NCBI RefSeq assembly: GCF_002944315.1
Contig: NZ_CP024314.1
Location: forward strand, 2,170,001-2,234,000
Direction of reading: 5' to 3'
DNA length: 64,000 bases
Source of the DNA: Rhizobium sp. NXC24
GTDB lineage: Bacteria; Pseudomonadota; Alphaproteobacteria; Rhizobiales; Rhizobiaceae
Below, piece after piece: positions 53,907 through 62,756 of the stretch. The translations under genes were made by a program, and so were the position numbers. A model generated the notes under the pieces. The model was given only the letters and a program-made list of their open reading frames with translations, was not told where the DNA came from and did not search any database. Position 1 is the first letter of the stretch; each line of letters starts with the position of its first letter.

Positions 53907-53941
53907 TGCTAACGTTAGCGCAAACCATCGGTCGTCGTCAA
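53907..53941 (-). promoter_or_regulatory. Promoter with LacI-type operator O7
   Basis: On the minus strand TTGACG (53941-53936) is a likely -35 box. The palindrome core GCTAACGTTAGC (53908-53919) covers the -10 position (TAACGT, 18-bp spacing, the same geometry as O2), just before the FAH-family gene. Confidence 0.75.
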
Positions 53942-53969
53942 CGCCATCTCTAGCCGTTAGTGATCTTTC

Positions 53970-54215
53970 TCAATTTGCGTGGTGTTCGGCATTTTTGATC
54001 GGCATCATCCGTACCCTGAGAAACTCTGAGCCAGCACTGCCGTGCGTTGCACGCTTGATCGTTTTCAAACGGTTGATATGAGCTTGTGCTTGGCCATTGC
54101 TCCACGGGAGGTCGATTGCATTGCGAATGGCGTCGATGTCGCGGCGAAGAACGAGAGCGAACCGAGCAAGCGAGATAAGGCCGGAGACGATGGCATCAAT
54201 CCAAGCACTTCTTAA
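53970..54215 (-). pseudogene. ISL3-type transposase C-terminal remnant
   Basis: The minus-strand frame contains FALVLRRDIDAIRNAIDLPWSNGQ followed by AHINRLKTIKRATHGSAGSEFLRVRM. This corresponds to the C-terminus of ISL3-family transposases (family form PWSNG-x2-EG-x-INRLK-x-IKR-x-MYGRAG-x2-LLR-x-R). Only about 80 residues remain, there are no inverted repeats that I can see, and upstream sequence leaves the transposase pattern. It marks an old insertion at the outer edge of the LacI-type regulon. From here to 54477 I see nothing else apart from the RBS of the next gene. Confidence 0.7.
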
Positions 54216-54477
54216 CACCATTCGTTGGATGTCTTTTGCTGGACGCAAATTCCAGTGCTGGCCCCCTGCTGACGACCTTCGTCCGGGGTTGCCTTCAGCG
54301 ATTTCCGTCGTCGGTTGCACCCATATGAGTTATCTGCCTCCGGTATTAGAGTAACTATCCTAAGTTTAGTTTTCTCTTTATAATTCGATTCGTCACGTAG
54401 CTGGGGAGCTATGTGCACAGGGGATACATCAACAGGTCCGTTCGCATTTCACCTGATCTTAACAACAGGAGGACGCA

Positions 54478-55962
54478 ATGCGTGCATTGGCGAATGACGA
54501 CAGAAACCTGTTCTGCAAACTGAGACCGGTCGCTTTTCTCACTATTGGCCTTACGGCCTTTTCGATCGGCGCGGCAGATGCGAACACCATCACCGAAGAG
54601 GAAGCCCATGCGATAGGCGTGGACGCGTACGTGTATTTCTATCCACTGCTATCAATGGACATCACCCGGAAGCAACTGACCAACGCCGATGCCAAAAAAG
54701 GTGCGATCGGCGGCCCGTCCAATCAGTTCAACAACATCCTCGAATTCCCTCCCGCGGACATGAAGGTGGTGGTCCGGCCGAATTTTGACACTCTATATTC
54801 GAGCGCCTGGCTTGATCTGACGAAAGAACCGGTCGTGGTTTCGGTCCCCGACACCGGCGGACGCTTCTACTTGCTGCCCATGCTCGACATGTGGACGGAC
54901 GTGTTTGCGGCACCGGGCTGGCGGACCACTGGAACTGCGGTCGGCCATTTCCTGATTGCCCGTCCCGGCTGGCGGCCCGATCTCCGTGAAGGGTTCAATG
55001 AGTTCAAGCTGCCGGCAGGAACCCAGCGGATCGATGCGCCGACACCCTATGTCTGGGTCATCGGACGGACAAAGACCGACGGACCGCCAGACTATGACGC
55101 CGTTCATAAGATCCAAGATGGTTACACTGTCACATTGCTTTCGCAGTGGGGAAAGGATGCAAAACCGGTGGAGGTGAAAATCGACCCGTCGGTGGATATG
55201 AAGACACCACCCAAGACCCAGGTCGATACCGCCTCGGCAGGAGCTTATTTCGCCTACGCTGCCGAGCTCCTGAAGCTCCATCCGCCGCATGTCACCGATG
55301 AGCCCATAATTGCCCGAATGAAGAAGATCGGCATTGAGCCGGGCAAGAGCTTCGATCTTTCCAAAGCAGATACAGTCGTCCAAAAGGCACTCGAGACAGT
55401 TCCACAAGACGCTCAGGCGCTGATGGCCTGGAAGGTGAAGACGCTGGCACGCGTCGCCAATGGCTGGTCGATGAATACCGACACGATGGGTGTTTATGGC
55501 AATTACTACCTGAAGCGCGCTATCGTTGCGCAGCAGGGCCTCGGCGCCAACCTGCCCGAAGACGCCATCTATCCGCTCAACCTTGCTGACGAAAATGGCC
55601 ACCCGCTTGACGGCAGAAACAACTATACGATCCACTTTGACAAGGATCAAATTCCGCCAGTCCAAGCCTTCTGGTCTGTGACATTGTATGACGACAACGG
55701 ATTTCAGGTCGCCAATTCCCTCAACCGCTTCGCAGTCAGCAGTTGGATGCCGTTCAAGTATAACGCCGACGGCTCGCTCGATCTCTATTTCCAGAACGAG
55801 AGCCCAGGCAAGGACAAGGAATGGAACTGGTTGCCAGCGCCCAAAGGGGCGTACAACCTGACAATGCGGCTCTACGCACCCAAGCCCGACGCGCTGACGG
55901 GCAAGTGGAACCCGCCGCCGGTCAGTGAAGCAATCGCAGCATCTCCACTTGCTGCGCAATAA
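54478..55962 (+). CDS. DUF1254/DUF1214 domain protein, exported
   Basis: A 494-residue protein with a signal peptide (FLTIGLTAFSIGAADA). The DUF1254 part covers about residues 45-180 (YVYFYPLLSMDITRKQLTN; VRPNFDTLYSSAWLDLTKEPVVVSVPD), and the C-terminal DUF1214 part about 370-480 (FWSVTLYDDNGFQVANSLNRFAVSSW, then YFQNESPG). The family is widespread in proteobacteria, periplasmic, and has no firmly established biochemical function that I know. It has a good RBS (ACAGGAGG) and stands alone. Confidence 0.85.
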   Translation: MRALANDDRNLFCKLRPVAFLTIGLTAFSIGAADANTITEEEAHAIGVDAYVYFYPLLSMDITRKQLTNADAKKGAIGGPSNQFNNILEFPPADMKVVVRPNFDTLYSSAWLDLTKEPVVVSVPDTGGRFYLLPMLDMWTDVFAAPGWRTTGTAVGHFLIARPGWRPDLREGFNEFKLPAGTQRIDAPTPYVWVIGRTKTDGPPDYDAVHKIQDGYTVTLLSQWGKDAKPVEVKIDPSVDMKTPPKTQVDTASAGAYFAYAAELLKLHPPHVTDEPIIARMKKIGIEPGKSFDLSKADTVVQKALETVPQDAQALMAWKVKTLARVANGWSMNTDTMGVYGNYYLKRAIVAQQGLGANLPEDAIYPLNLADENGHPLDGRNNYTIHFDKDQIPPVQAFWSVTLYDDNGFQVANSLNRFAVSSWMPFKYNADGSLDLYFQNESPGKDKEWNWLPAPKGAYNLTMRLYAPKPDALTGKWNPPPVSEAIAASPLAAQ

Positions 55963-56309
55963 CCGGTAGTGAGAAAGTGAAACGTATCGCAGTGCGCATG
56001 CTGTAACGCCAAGGGGGCCGCATTCGTACCTCCTTGGCGGATATACAGCGTTGCTGGCGTGTGAGTACGGCTTGGATTTTTTGTTGCCGGCGTTCATTTC
56101 TAACAAGCCGAAGCCGTTTTGGAGCCTTAAGGGGAATGGCAAGGTTCCACCGTTACGAACCTCGAAGGCTGACCGCAGCATGACGGAGTTCTGCGCAACT
56201 CCGTCATTCGAAGCTTGTGTCGATATCGCAACTGTATGCTCGTCTCGAGACCAGACGATCAACTGCAAGCATGGATCTGGGACTGGAGCGGACCGCGAGG
56301 ATTGATATT
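55963..56309. other. Gap between convergent genes with a perfect 11-bp hairpin
   Basis: ATGACGGAGTT at 56180-56190 and AACTCCGTCAT at 56197-56207 form an 11-bp stem with a 6-base loop. No T-run follows on either strand. It could be a weak bidirectional terminator or an operator. Nothing else was recognised; short frames here look non-coding. Confidence 0.55.
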
Positions 56310-57101
56310 TCAGAATCGGATCGCAAGCCCCAAAATAGGTCCTTGCTGAACCACGTCGAATATAAAGCCGTCATTGCGATAATTGACGCCGAGAGCGCGA
56401 TAACCGGCGACGGCGGAGATGGTATCGTTGAACTTGTAGCCGAGCCCTGCCATGACATCCCAATCGATATCTGCGCCGCCGCCGCCGACAAGGCCCCAGC
56501 CCGTCAGGTAGACTTTCGGTGTAAAGAAATAGCTACCCTTGACGCCGGCCAGGGCGTCCACCCAGGTGGCGCTGTCGTCTTGGGAGATCCCGTCGAGAAA
56601 CCCGCCGTTGAAAGATATATTGGTGTCAACGGACCAGAGCCTGGCGCCTCCCACGACGTCGAGATGACCGTCAGGGCCGTCAAGGACCGAGTAGCCTACG
56701 CCGAGCAGCCCCGCAAAGGTCTTGGAGGTAACCTCGACATTGTTCACGATGATGCCCCTCGGCGTGTGGGCGTCATTGGAGAGTTTAGTGTACATGATGT
56801 CGCCGAAGATGCTGAAGCGGTCGTAGCGCGCTTCGCCAATGGCCATCATGGCAAAATCAAGGTTCTCGAAGAGATCGCCGAAGCTTGCGTCGACATGAAC
56901 CTCAGGAAGGCCGAACTGCGCCACGTCTCCGGACATGCTCGCGCCCCAAAAATAAGGGGCAAACGTAAAAGTCCATCCACTCTGGGTCTCGATCGATGGT
57001 GCCTGCGGGTTCAGAAGTGGCGTCAGATCCGCCGCCTCCAGCGGGCCGCAAGCTGTCATTGCGCCCAAAAGAACAGCAACATAGCCGACATGGTATTTCA
57101 T
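56310..57101 (-). CDS. Outer-membrane beta-barrel protein
   Basis: A 263-residue protein starting MKYHVGYV, with a signal peptide ending PLEAAD (an ATG at 57158 is in frame but unlikely). The mature part is made of alternating amphipathic strands (GWTFTFAPYFWGASMSGDVA, YDRFSIFGDIMYTKL, GYSVLDGPDGHLDVVGGARLW) and ends in a C-terminal phenylalanine (LGLAIRF), the barrel-assembly signal. It is the intact relative of the remnant at 477-665. The function is unknown; rhizobial proteins of this type are short porin-like or surface barrels. Confidence 0.82.
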   Translation of the reverse strand: MKYHVGYVAVLLGAMTACGPLEAADLTPLLNPQAPSIETQSGWTFTFAPYFWGASMSGDVAQFGLPEVHVDASFGDLFENLDFAMMAIGEARYDRFSIFGDIMYTKLSNDAHTPRGIIVNNVEVTSKTFAGLLGVGYSVLDGPDGHLDVVGGARLWSVDTNISFNGGFLDGISQDDSATWVDALAGVKGSYFFTPKVYLTGWGLVGGGGADIDWDVMAGLGYKFNDTISAVAGYRALGVNYRNDGFIFDVVQQGPILGLAIRF

Positions 57102-58067
57102 AGTCTTGTCCCCCCAGATCAGCCGGCTCTTTGCCGGCGATTCAAATCGTGCTTCCACCCCTCATGCATTCGTTCGACCCACATCGCGACGCCAAAAGGC
57201 AATCCCAGCCATAGACGGTGTGTCCCCCAAAAATGTCATTTTGGAAAGGCATGCGGATCAGCAATGCTATCGGATTGGACACCTTCTTTGCGTGACCCGC
57301 AAAGTTATCCTCGGCCACTGCCAAGAACACCACGGATAGAACCAGAGGAACGCAAATCAGGCACTGAACTGAGATAACTGCCACACGAACCCCCGTCGCA
57401 GTTAGTCGCCGAACGATATATTAGAATCCCCTTACCATTCAATGGTATGAACTGAAAACGAGCCTTGGTCAATATCTCATTGCCGATTGGGATGAGCCCC
57501 TAGTTTGGGTGATGGCTGTGTTCCAGGGACCGTCGAAGGTGCTGGATTCGGTTTGGGAAAACCGCCCATTTTCCGAAGATGAATTGCCCGCGGAAGGGAC
57601 AATCTGCTGCGAATTTCCCTCGTGCTCTCCGAAACTGGGCGTCCGACCATGATGTTTGATCCCAGGATCGCAACTACGTCTGCCAAAGCTGCCAGATCGC
57701 ACGAGGACGTCTTTTCCTTCAGTGCGTAATTGGCGTTGATGGGTTCGTTGGATGGCTTCAAGCGTGAAGGCTCCGATGTGGCTCGCTGCTCGGTTGCTCG
57801 GCTCACAAGATCGATGGACCTTCAAGGCATCGTCAGCGAAAACCGATCCGCACGATGTTCTCAGGCGAGGCGGCTCCGAGCCCACTCGACCGCGTGAAGT
57901 TCGGGCGCCGAAGAGATTCTGATTTCTGATCTCACGCGTCTCAAGCAGCATGTTCGCCGTGCTGATGCAGGTTCTTTTCCTCGGTATCCGCTTATTTTGG
58001 AAATTCGTATCTCCTCATCCCTTTTAATGCACATAATCTATAGACATTATTATTTTAGGGGTTACCT
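57102..58067. other. Gap of nearly 1 kb, no convincing gene
   Basis: Several medium frames exist on the minus strand (57469-57951 and 57477-57806) but they overlap in different frames, have odd composition and no recognised motif, and could be the decayed remains of a gene. Close to 58067 lies an AT-rich stretch that probably holds the promoter of the sugar-transporter operon; AGGGGTTACCT before 58068 serves as RBS. Confidence 0.4.
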
Positions 58068-59078
58068 ATGGGCATCGAAAAATCTGAAAGCGGCCTCGGA
58101 AGACGGGACTTGTTGAAACTGTCTGCTGCGATGGGGGCCGCCATTGCCGGCGCTGCCCTTGTGGGGCAAAAGCCAGCCTCTGCGGAGGGTGAACTTTCTC
58201 TCAAGGGAAAGCGCATCGCCATCAGCGCAACGGGCACCGATCACTTCTTCGATCTTCAGGCCTATAATGCACAGATTGCCGAGGTAAAGCGCCTCGGCGG
58301 CGAGCCGATCGCGGTGGATGCCGGGCGTAACGACGGCAAGCTCGTCTCGCAGCTACAGACGCTGATCGCCCAAAAGCCGGATGCAATCGTCCAGATTCTC
58401 GGCACGTTGAGCGTCATCGATCCCTGGCTGAAAAAGGCGCGCGATGCCGGCATTCCCGTGCTGACGGTCGATGTCGGCTCTACCAATTCGCTCAACAACA
58501 CCACGTCCGACAATTGGGGCATCGGCAAGGATCTTGCCCTGCAGCTTGTCTCGGACATCGGCGGCGAAGGCAATATTGTCGTCTTCAATGGCTTTTATGG
58601 CGTGACGCCTTGCGCGATCCGCTATGACCAATTGGTGAACGTGGTCAAATATTTCCCGAAGGTAAAGATCCTTCAGCCGGAATTGCGCGACGTCATTCCC
58701 AACACCGTTCAGGACGCCTTTGCGCAGATCACCGCAATCCTGAACAAGTATCCGGAAAAAGGATCGATAAAGGCAATCTGGTCGGCCTGGGACATTCCGC
58801 AGCTAGGGGCGACCCAGGCATTGACGGCTGCCGGCAGAACCGAGATCCGCACATACGGCGTCGACGGCAGCCCGGAAGTTCTGCAGCTTATCGCCGACAA
58901 AAGCTCTCCGGCCGGCGCCGACGTAGCGCAGCAGCCGGCGGAAATCGGCCGCACGGCGATCCGCAACGTCGCAAGACTGCTTGCTGGAGAAAGCTTGCCG
59001 CGCGAGACCTATGTCCCGGCCTTACTGGCCAACAAGGACAATGTTTCGGACGTCGTCAAGAAACTCGGCATCGGCTGA
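58068..59078 (+). CDS. Sugar-type ABC substrate-binding protein (RbsB-like)
   Basis: A 336-residue periplasmic-binding protein of the Peripla_BP_4 family. The N-terminus is a twin-arginine-like signal (LGRRDLLKLSAAMGAAIAGAALVG). The mature part shows ISATGTDHFFDLQAYNAQIAEVKRLGGEPIAVDAGRNDGKLVSQLQTLIAQKPDAI, the LacI/RbsB fold. It heads an operon with an RbsA-like ATPase and two permeases. The ligand is unknown. Two different permease genes and a flavin monooxygenase downstream suggest something other than plain ribose. Confidence 0.87.
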   Translation: MGIEKSESGLGRRDLLKLSAAMGAAIAGAALVGQKPASAEGELSLKGKRIAISATGTDHFFDLQAYNAQIAEVKRLGGEPIAVDAGRNDGKLVSQLQTLIAQKPDAIVQILGTLSVIDPWLKKARDAGIPVLTVDVGSTNSLNNTTSDNWGIGKDLALQLVSDIGGEGNIVVFNGFYGVTPCAIRYDQLVNVVKYFPKVKILQPELRDVIPNTVQDAFAQITAILNKYPEKGSIKAIWSAWDIPQLGATQALTAAGRTEIRTYGVDGSPEVLQLIADKSSPAGADVAQQPAEIGRTAIRNVARLLAGESLPRETYVPALLANKDNVSDVVKKLGIG

Positions 59079-59147
59079 CGCCACTCAATCGCGATCCGGG
59101 CAATTCCCGGATCGCTTACTATTGGTGCGGTGTCGGGAGAAATTGAT

Positions 59148-60698
59148 ATGACGGCCATTTCGGTCACGCAGCCGGTCAAGGCGCGAGATGACATCATCCG
59201 CTTCGAGGGGATCTTCAAGCACTTCGGCGGGGCGCAGGCACTCGCGGGGGCGTCACTGATCGTCAAGCGCGGAACCATCCACGGTCTTGTCGGCCAGAAT
59301 GGCGCGGGCAAGTCGACGCTGATCAAATTGCTCGCCGGTCTCCATCATCCCGACGGGGGCACGATCGAGATCGAGGGCGAATATGTCGACAGGTTGACAC
59401 CCCATCTTGCCGAAGAACTCGGCATCCACTTCATCCATCAAGACCGCCTGCTGGTGTCGACATTCACGGTCGGGGAGACCCTGTTCCTTGGTCGCGAGCC
59501 ACGGATTGCTGGAACCCCGTTCCTCGATCGCAGGCTAATGCAGCGCCGTGCATCCGAAATCCTCGACGATTATTTCGGGGTTCGGCTTCCGAATGGCGCC
59601 TTGATCAGTGAGCTTTCGACCGCCGAAAAGCAGATCGTGCAAATCACCCGCGCGCTTCTGAACCGGCCGAAAGTGCTTGTTTTCGACGAGCCGACAGCGG
59701 CGCTCGTTCGCCGTGAGGCGGACATCCTGTTCCGGTTAATCCGCCGTCTTCGGGATGAAGGCGTCACCATTCTCTACATTTCCCATTACCTGAACGAGAT
59801 CGAGGATCTCTGCGATCATGTCACCGTGCTGCGCAACGGGCTCGATGTGGCTTCCCTGCCGATCAAAAGCACGTCCGCCGCAGCGATTGCCCGGCTGATG
59901 GTGGAACGGGACATCAAGGAGATGTTTCCCAAAAGGCAGGTCGCGTTCGGCGATGAAATCGTCAGGGTCGAGCAGCTCAGCGCGCCGGGCAAATACAGCG
60001 ATATCACCTTTACACTTCGGCGCGGCGAAGTGCTCGGTATCACCGGCCTGCTGGGTTCCGGCGCAAAAGAACTCGTCCGAACGCTCTTCGGCCTGGAGAA
60101 CCCGGCGTCCGGCAGCATCGAGGTCAATGGCAGGGCGGCGCGTTTCTCCAATCCGACCCATGCCGCAGACCACAATTTTGCGCTTGTGCCGGAAGATCGA
60201 CGCCGCCATGGGATAGCGCTCGACCTCAGCGTGAAGGAAAACATCAGCCTTTCCAGCCTGGAGCGTTTCACCCGCTTCGGTTTCCTCGATCGAAAAAGCG
60301 AACAGGATGAAGCCGATAGCTTGATCAAACGGCTTGAGGTCAAGACTAGTAGTCGGGATGCCTTGTTGCTGACGCTGTCGGGCGGCAATCAGCAAAAGGT
60401 CGCGATCGCCAAGTGGCTGAGCCGGCAATCGGAGGTCTATCTTCTCGATGAACCAACTGTGGGCGTCGATATCGGCTCGAAGGTCGAAATCTACAGCATC
60501 ATCGGCGAACTCGCCGCCCGAGGCGCCGGCATTATCGTGCTTTCTTCCGATTTGCCTGAGCTCGTCGGCATCACCGATCGAATACTGGTTCTCTTCCGCG
60601 GCCGCATAGTGCGAGAATTTAAATCATCAGACACCACGGCGGATGAAGTCCTGGCCGAATCCACCGGATCCTCGGAGGGATTGCGCCATGTCGGCTGA
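59148..60698 (+). CDS. Sugar-type ABC ATP-binding protein (RbsA-like)
   Basis: A 516-residue tandem ATPase starting MTAISVTQ, with GGGAGA seven bases upstream (a GTG at 59130 is in frame). Domain 1: Walker A GQNGAGKST, signature LSTAEKQIVQITRAL, Walker B VLVFDEPTAAL. Domain 2: degenerate Walker A region GLLGSGAKE, signature LSGGNQQKVAIAKWL, Walker B YLLDEPTVGVD. This is the RbsA/XylG/AraG layout. The first permease gene starts 11 bases before its end. Confidence 0.88.
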   Translation: MTAISVTQPVKARDDIIRFEGIFKHFGGAQALAGASLIVKRGTIHGLVGQNGAGKSTLIKLLAGLHHPDGGTIEIEGEYVDRLTPHLAEELGIHFIHQDRLLVSTFTVGETLFLGREPRIAGTPFLDRRLMQRRASEILDDYFGVRLPNGALISELSTAEKQIVQITRALLNRPKVLVFDEPTAALVRREADILFRLIRRLRDEGVTILYISHYLNEIEDLCDHVTVLRNGLDVASLPIKSTSAAAIARLMVERDIKEMFPKRQVAFGDEIVRVEQLSAPGKYSDITFTLRRGEVLGITGLLGSGAKELVRTLFGLENPASGSIEVNGRAARFSNPTHAADHNFALVPEDRRRHGIALDLSVKENISLSSLERFTRFGFLDRKSEQDEADSLIKRLEVKTSSRDALLLTLSGGNQQKVAIAKWLSRQSEVYLLDEPTVGVDIGSKVEIYSIIGELAARGAGIIVLSSDLPELVGITDRILVLFRGRIVREFKSSDTTADEVLAESTGSSEGLRHVG

Positions 60699-61710
60699 TG
60701 TAGAGCTTGCGCCGCCCATGAGTTTCGAACCTGCGGGACCGAATCGACGTCAGGCCGGCAGCGTGGCTGCCGCGGCATTGCGATACGGATCCCTGATCGC
60801 CTTTGCGGCCATCCTGGTGGTCTTCTCGCTGACGGCCCCTTATTTCCTCAGCATCGGCAATATCGGCAACGTGCTTGGGCAATCGACGATCTCAGGCGTG
60901 CTTGCTATCGGGCTGACCATCGTGCTGATTGCAGGCGGCTCCAATGTCGTCAAAGGCGGGATAGACCTTTCCCTTGCGGCCAATATGGGTTTGAGCGCCG
61001 CCGTCTATGCCAGCCTGACCCAACTTGGCTACGGTGACGCGGTGGCTGTGGCGGCGTCGCTTCTCACCGGCGCGCTGATTGGCACAATCAATGCGCTTGC
61101 TGTCGTCGTCGCCGGCATCGTGCCTTTGCTCGCCACACTTGCCGTGATGAACGTGGTCGCCGGCCTCGAATTGGTGCTGACGCAGAATACCGTTCTTCCT
61201 GCCTCGACACCGCTCCTCGCGATGCTTGCCGCGTCGGATTCCCTCGGCATCCCCGTTCTCGCCTATTACCTGCTCGGTTTTACGGTGATTACGGCTGCCG
61301 TCGTGCAGTACACGCCGCTTGGCTTGCGTCTTTATGCCGTCGGTGAATTTCCGGACGCGGCGCGCGCCGCGGGCCTGCCGCTTCGCAGATTGCTGGCGGG
61401 AGCGTTCATCGCAAGCGGCATTTCCGGCGGCATAGCGGGCATCCTCTCCGTTTCCTATCTCAGCGGCAGCACGACTGGCTCCGGCGAGATGCTGCTGCCG
61501 GTGGTCGTAACGGCTCTGCTTGGCTCGGTCTTCTCGCGCCGGCTGGTGCCGACTGTCACGGGCACGTTGCTCTCCGCTCTGCTGGTCGGATTTCTGGTCA
61601 ACGGCTTCCAGCTTCTGAATATTTCGAGCACGCTGGTGAGCGGCGTCCAGGGCGTCCTCATTCTCATCGTCGTCTCCGCCACCACGCTGCTGCGCAAACA
61701 GGAGAGCTGA
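60688..61710 (+). CDS. Sugar-type ABC permease 1 (RbsC-like)
   Basis: A 340-residue membrane protein starting MSADVELA, with GGAGGGA as RBS. The RbsC-family segments are GVLAIGLTIVLIAGGSNVVKGGIDLSLAANMGLSAAV and YAVGEFPDAARAAGLPLRRLLAGAFIASGI. The substitution of the usual GGIDLSVG region by VVKGGIDLSLAAN is mild. The second permease gene follows two bases after its stop, so the pore is likely a heterodimer. Confidence 0.87.
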   Translation: MSADVELAPPMSFEPAGPNRRQAGSVAAAALRYGSLIAFAAILVVFSLTAPYFLSIGNIGNVLGQSTISGVLAIGLTIVLIAGGSNVVKGGIDLSLAANMGLSAAVYASLTQLGYGDAVAVAASLLTGALIGTINALAVVVAGIVPLLATLAVMNVVAGLELVLTQNTVLPASTPLLAMLAASDSLGIPVLAYYLLGFTVITAAVVQYTPLGLRLYAVGEFPDAARAAGLPLRRLLAGAFIASGISGGIAGILSVSYLSGSTTGSGEMLLPVVVTALLGSVFSRRLVPTVTGTLLSALLVGFLVNGFQLLNISSTLVSGVQGVLILIVVSATTLLRKQES

Positions 61711-61712
61711 CC

Positions 61713-62714
61713 ATGTCGTTCCAGACCTCCACTCCCGCTGCCGCCAGCTTGCCCCGCGCTATCGCCGGCAGCCTGGTACGCTACGGGCTGATCCTGGCGC
61801 TGGTCGCCGTCTTCGCAGCATTCTCCATCGCAACGCCCACTTTCCTGACGCTTGCGAACCTGCAGAGTGTGTTGGTCAATAACTTCACGCTTCTCGCCAT
61901 CGTTTCCATCGCCATGACCTTTGCCGTCTCATTGGGCGGGATTGATCTCTCGGTCGGAACGGCGGCCGATTTCGCGAGCTTCGCCTTCGTGTCCCTCGTG
62001 CTTGCGGGCCAATCGGTAGTATTCGCTGCGGCCGCCGGATTGGGTGCGGGCGCGCTGGTCGGCGCCTTCAACGCGCTTCTGATCTCGGGCATCGGCGTAT
62101 CGCCTTTCCTGGCGACGCTCGGCACGCTGTTCATTGGCCGCAGCATCCAGCAGCTTCTGACCAATGGCGGCAATCCGGTCTATCTGCCGCCAACGGGTGT
62201 GCCGGAATCGTTCCGCTACCTTGGCCATGGCACCATTGGCGGCTTCCCAGTGCCGCTGGCGGTTTCCGTCGTAATCATTGCCGCAGCGGCGATCGTTTTT
62301 GCCCGTACGCGCTTCGGCCGCGTCGTCCTGTCGATCGGCGTTCAGCCGAGTGTGGTCCGATATTCCGGCGTCGCCTCGCGTAGCCATGTCGCAATGACCT
62401 TCATTCTGGTCGGACTGATAGCTGCCGTTGCCGGGTTGATCCTAACGGCGACGGTCACCGTCTACATCCCCTCCTCGGGCAATGCGTTTCTCCTGAATGC
62501 GATCGGTGCCACCTTCATCGGCACGACGCTCAGCCCGCTGGGGCGGCCGAACGTAGCTGGAACTGTTCTCGGCGTATTGCTGCTCAGCATCATCGCCAAC
62601 GGTCTGCTGCTGACCGATCTCAACTTCTACTGGCAGCAGGTGGGAACGGGCACAGTGATCTTCGCCGTCCTGGCCTTAAGCTTCACGAGTCGAAAATCCA
62701 GCACTGCCGGCTGA
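61713..62714 (+). CDS. Sugar-type ABC permease 2 (RbsC-like)
   Basis: A 333-residue RbsC-family permease: ANLQSVLVNNFTLLAIVSIAMTFAVSLGGIDLSVGTAADFASF carries the classical GGIDLSVG motif, and LLISGIGVSPFLATLGTLFIGRSIQQLLTNGG the middle-domain signature. It completes the importer with the preceding permease, the tandem ATPase and the binding protein. The monooxygenase gene starts 42 bases later and may be cotranscribed. Confidence 0.87.
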   Translation: MSFQTSTPAAASLPRAIAGSLVRYGLILALVAVFAAFSIATPTFLTLANLQSVLVNNFTLLAIVSIAMTFAVSLGGIDLSVGTAADFASFAFVSLVLAGQSVVFAAAAGLGAGALVGAFNALLISGIGVSPFLATLGTLFIGRSIQQLLTNGGNPVYLPPTGVPESFRYLGHGTIGGFPVPLAVSVVIIAAAAIVFARTRFGRVVLSIGVQPSVVRYSGVASRSHVAMTFILVGLIAAVAGLILTATVTVYIPSSGNAFLLNAIGATFIGTTLSPLGRPNVAGTVLGVLLLSIIANGLLLTDLNFYWQQVGTGTVIFAVLALSFTSRKSSTAG

Positions 62715-62756
62715 GAACTCGCGTCCAAAACTCATAGAGATCAGCAGGCAGACAGC

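Noticed and set aside
54793..56268. 491-codon open frame opposite the DUF1254 gene
   Set aside because: Antisense to a recognised family with a signal peptide; no motif of its own.
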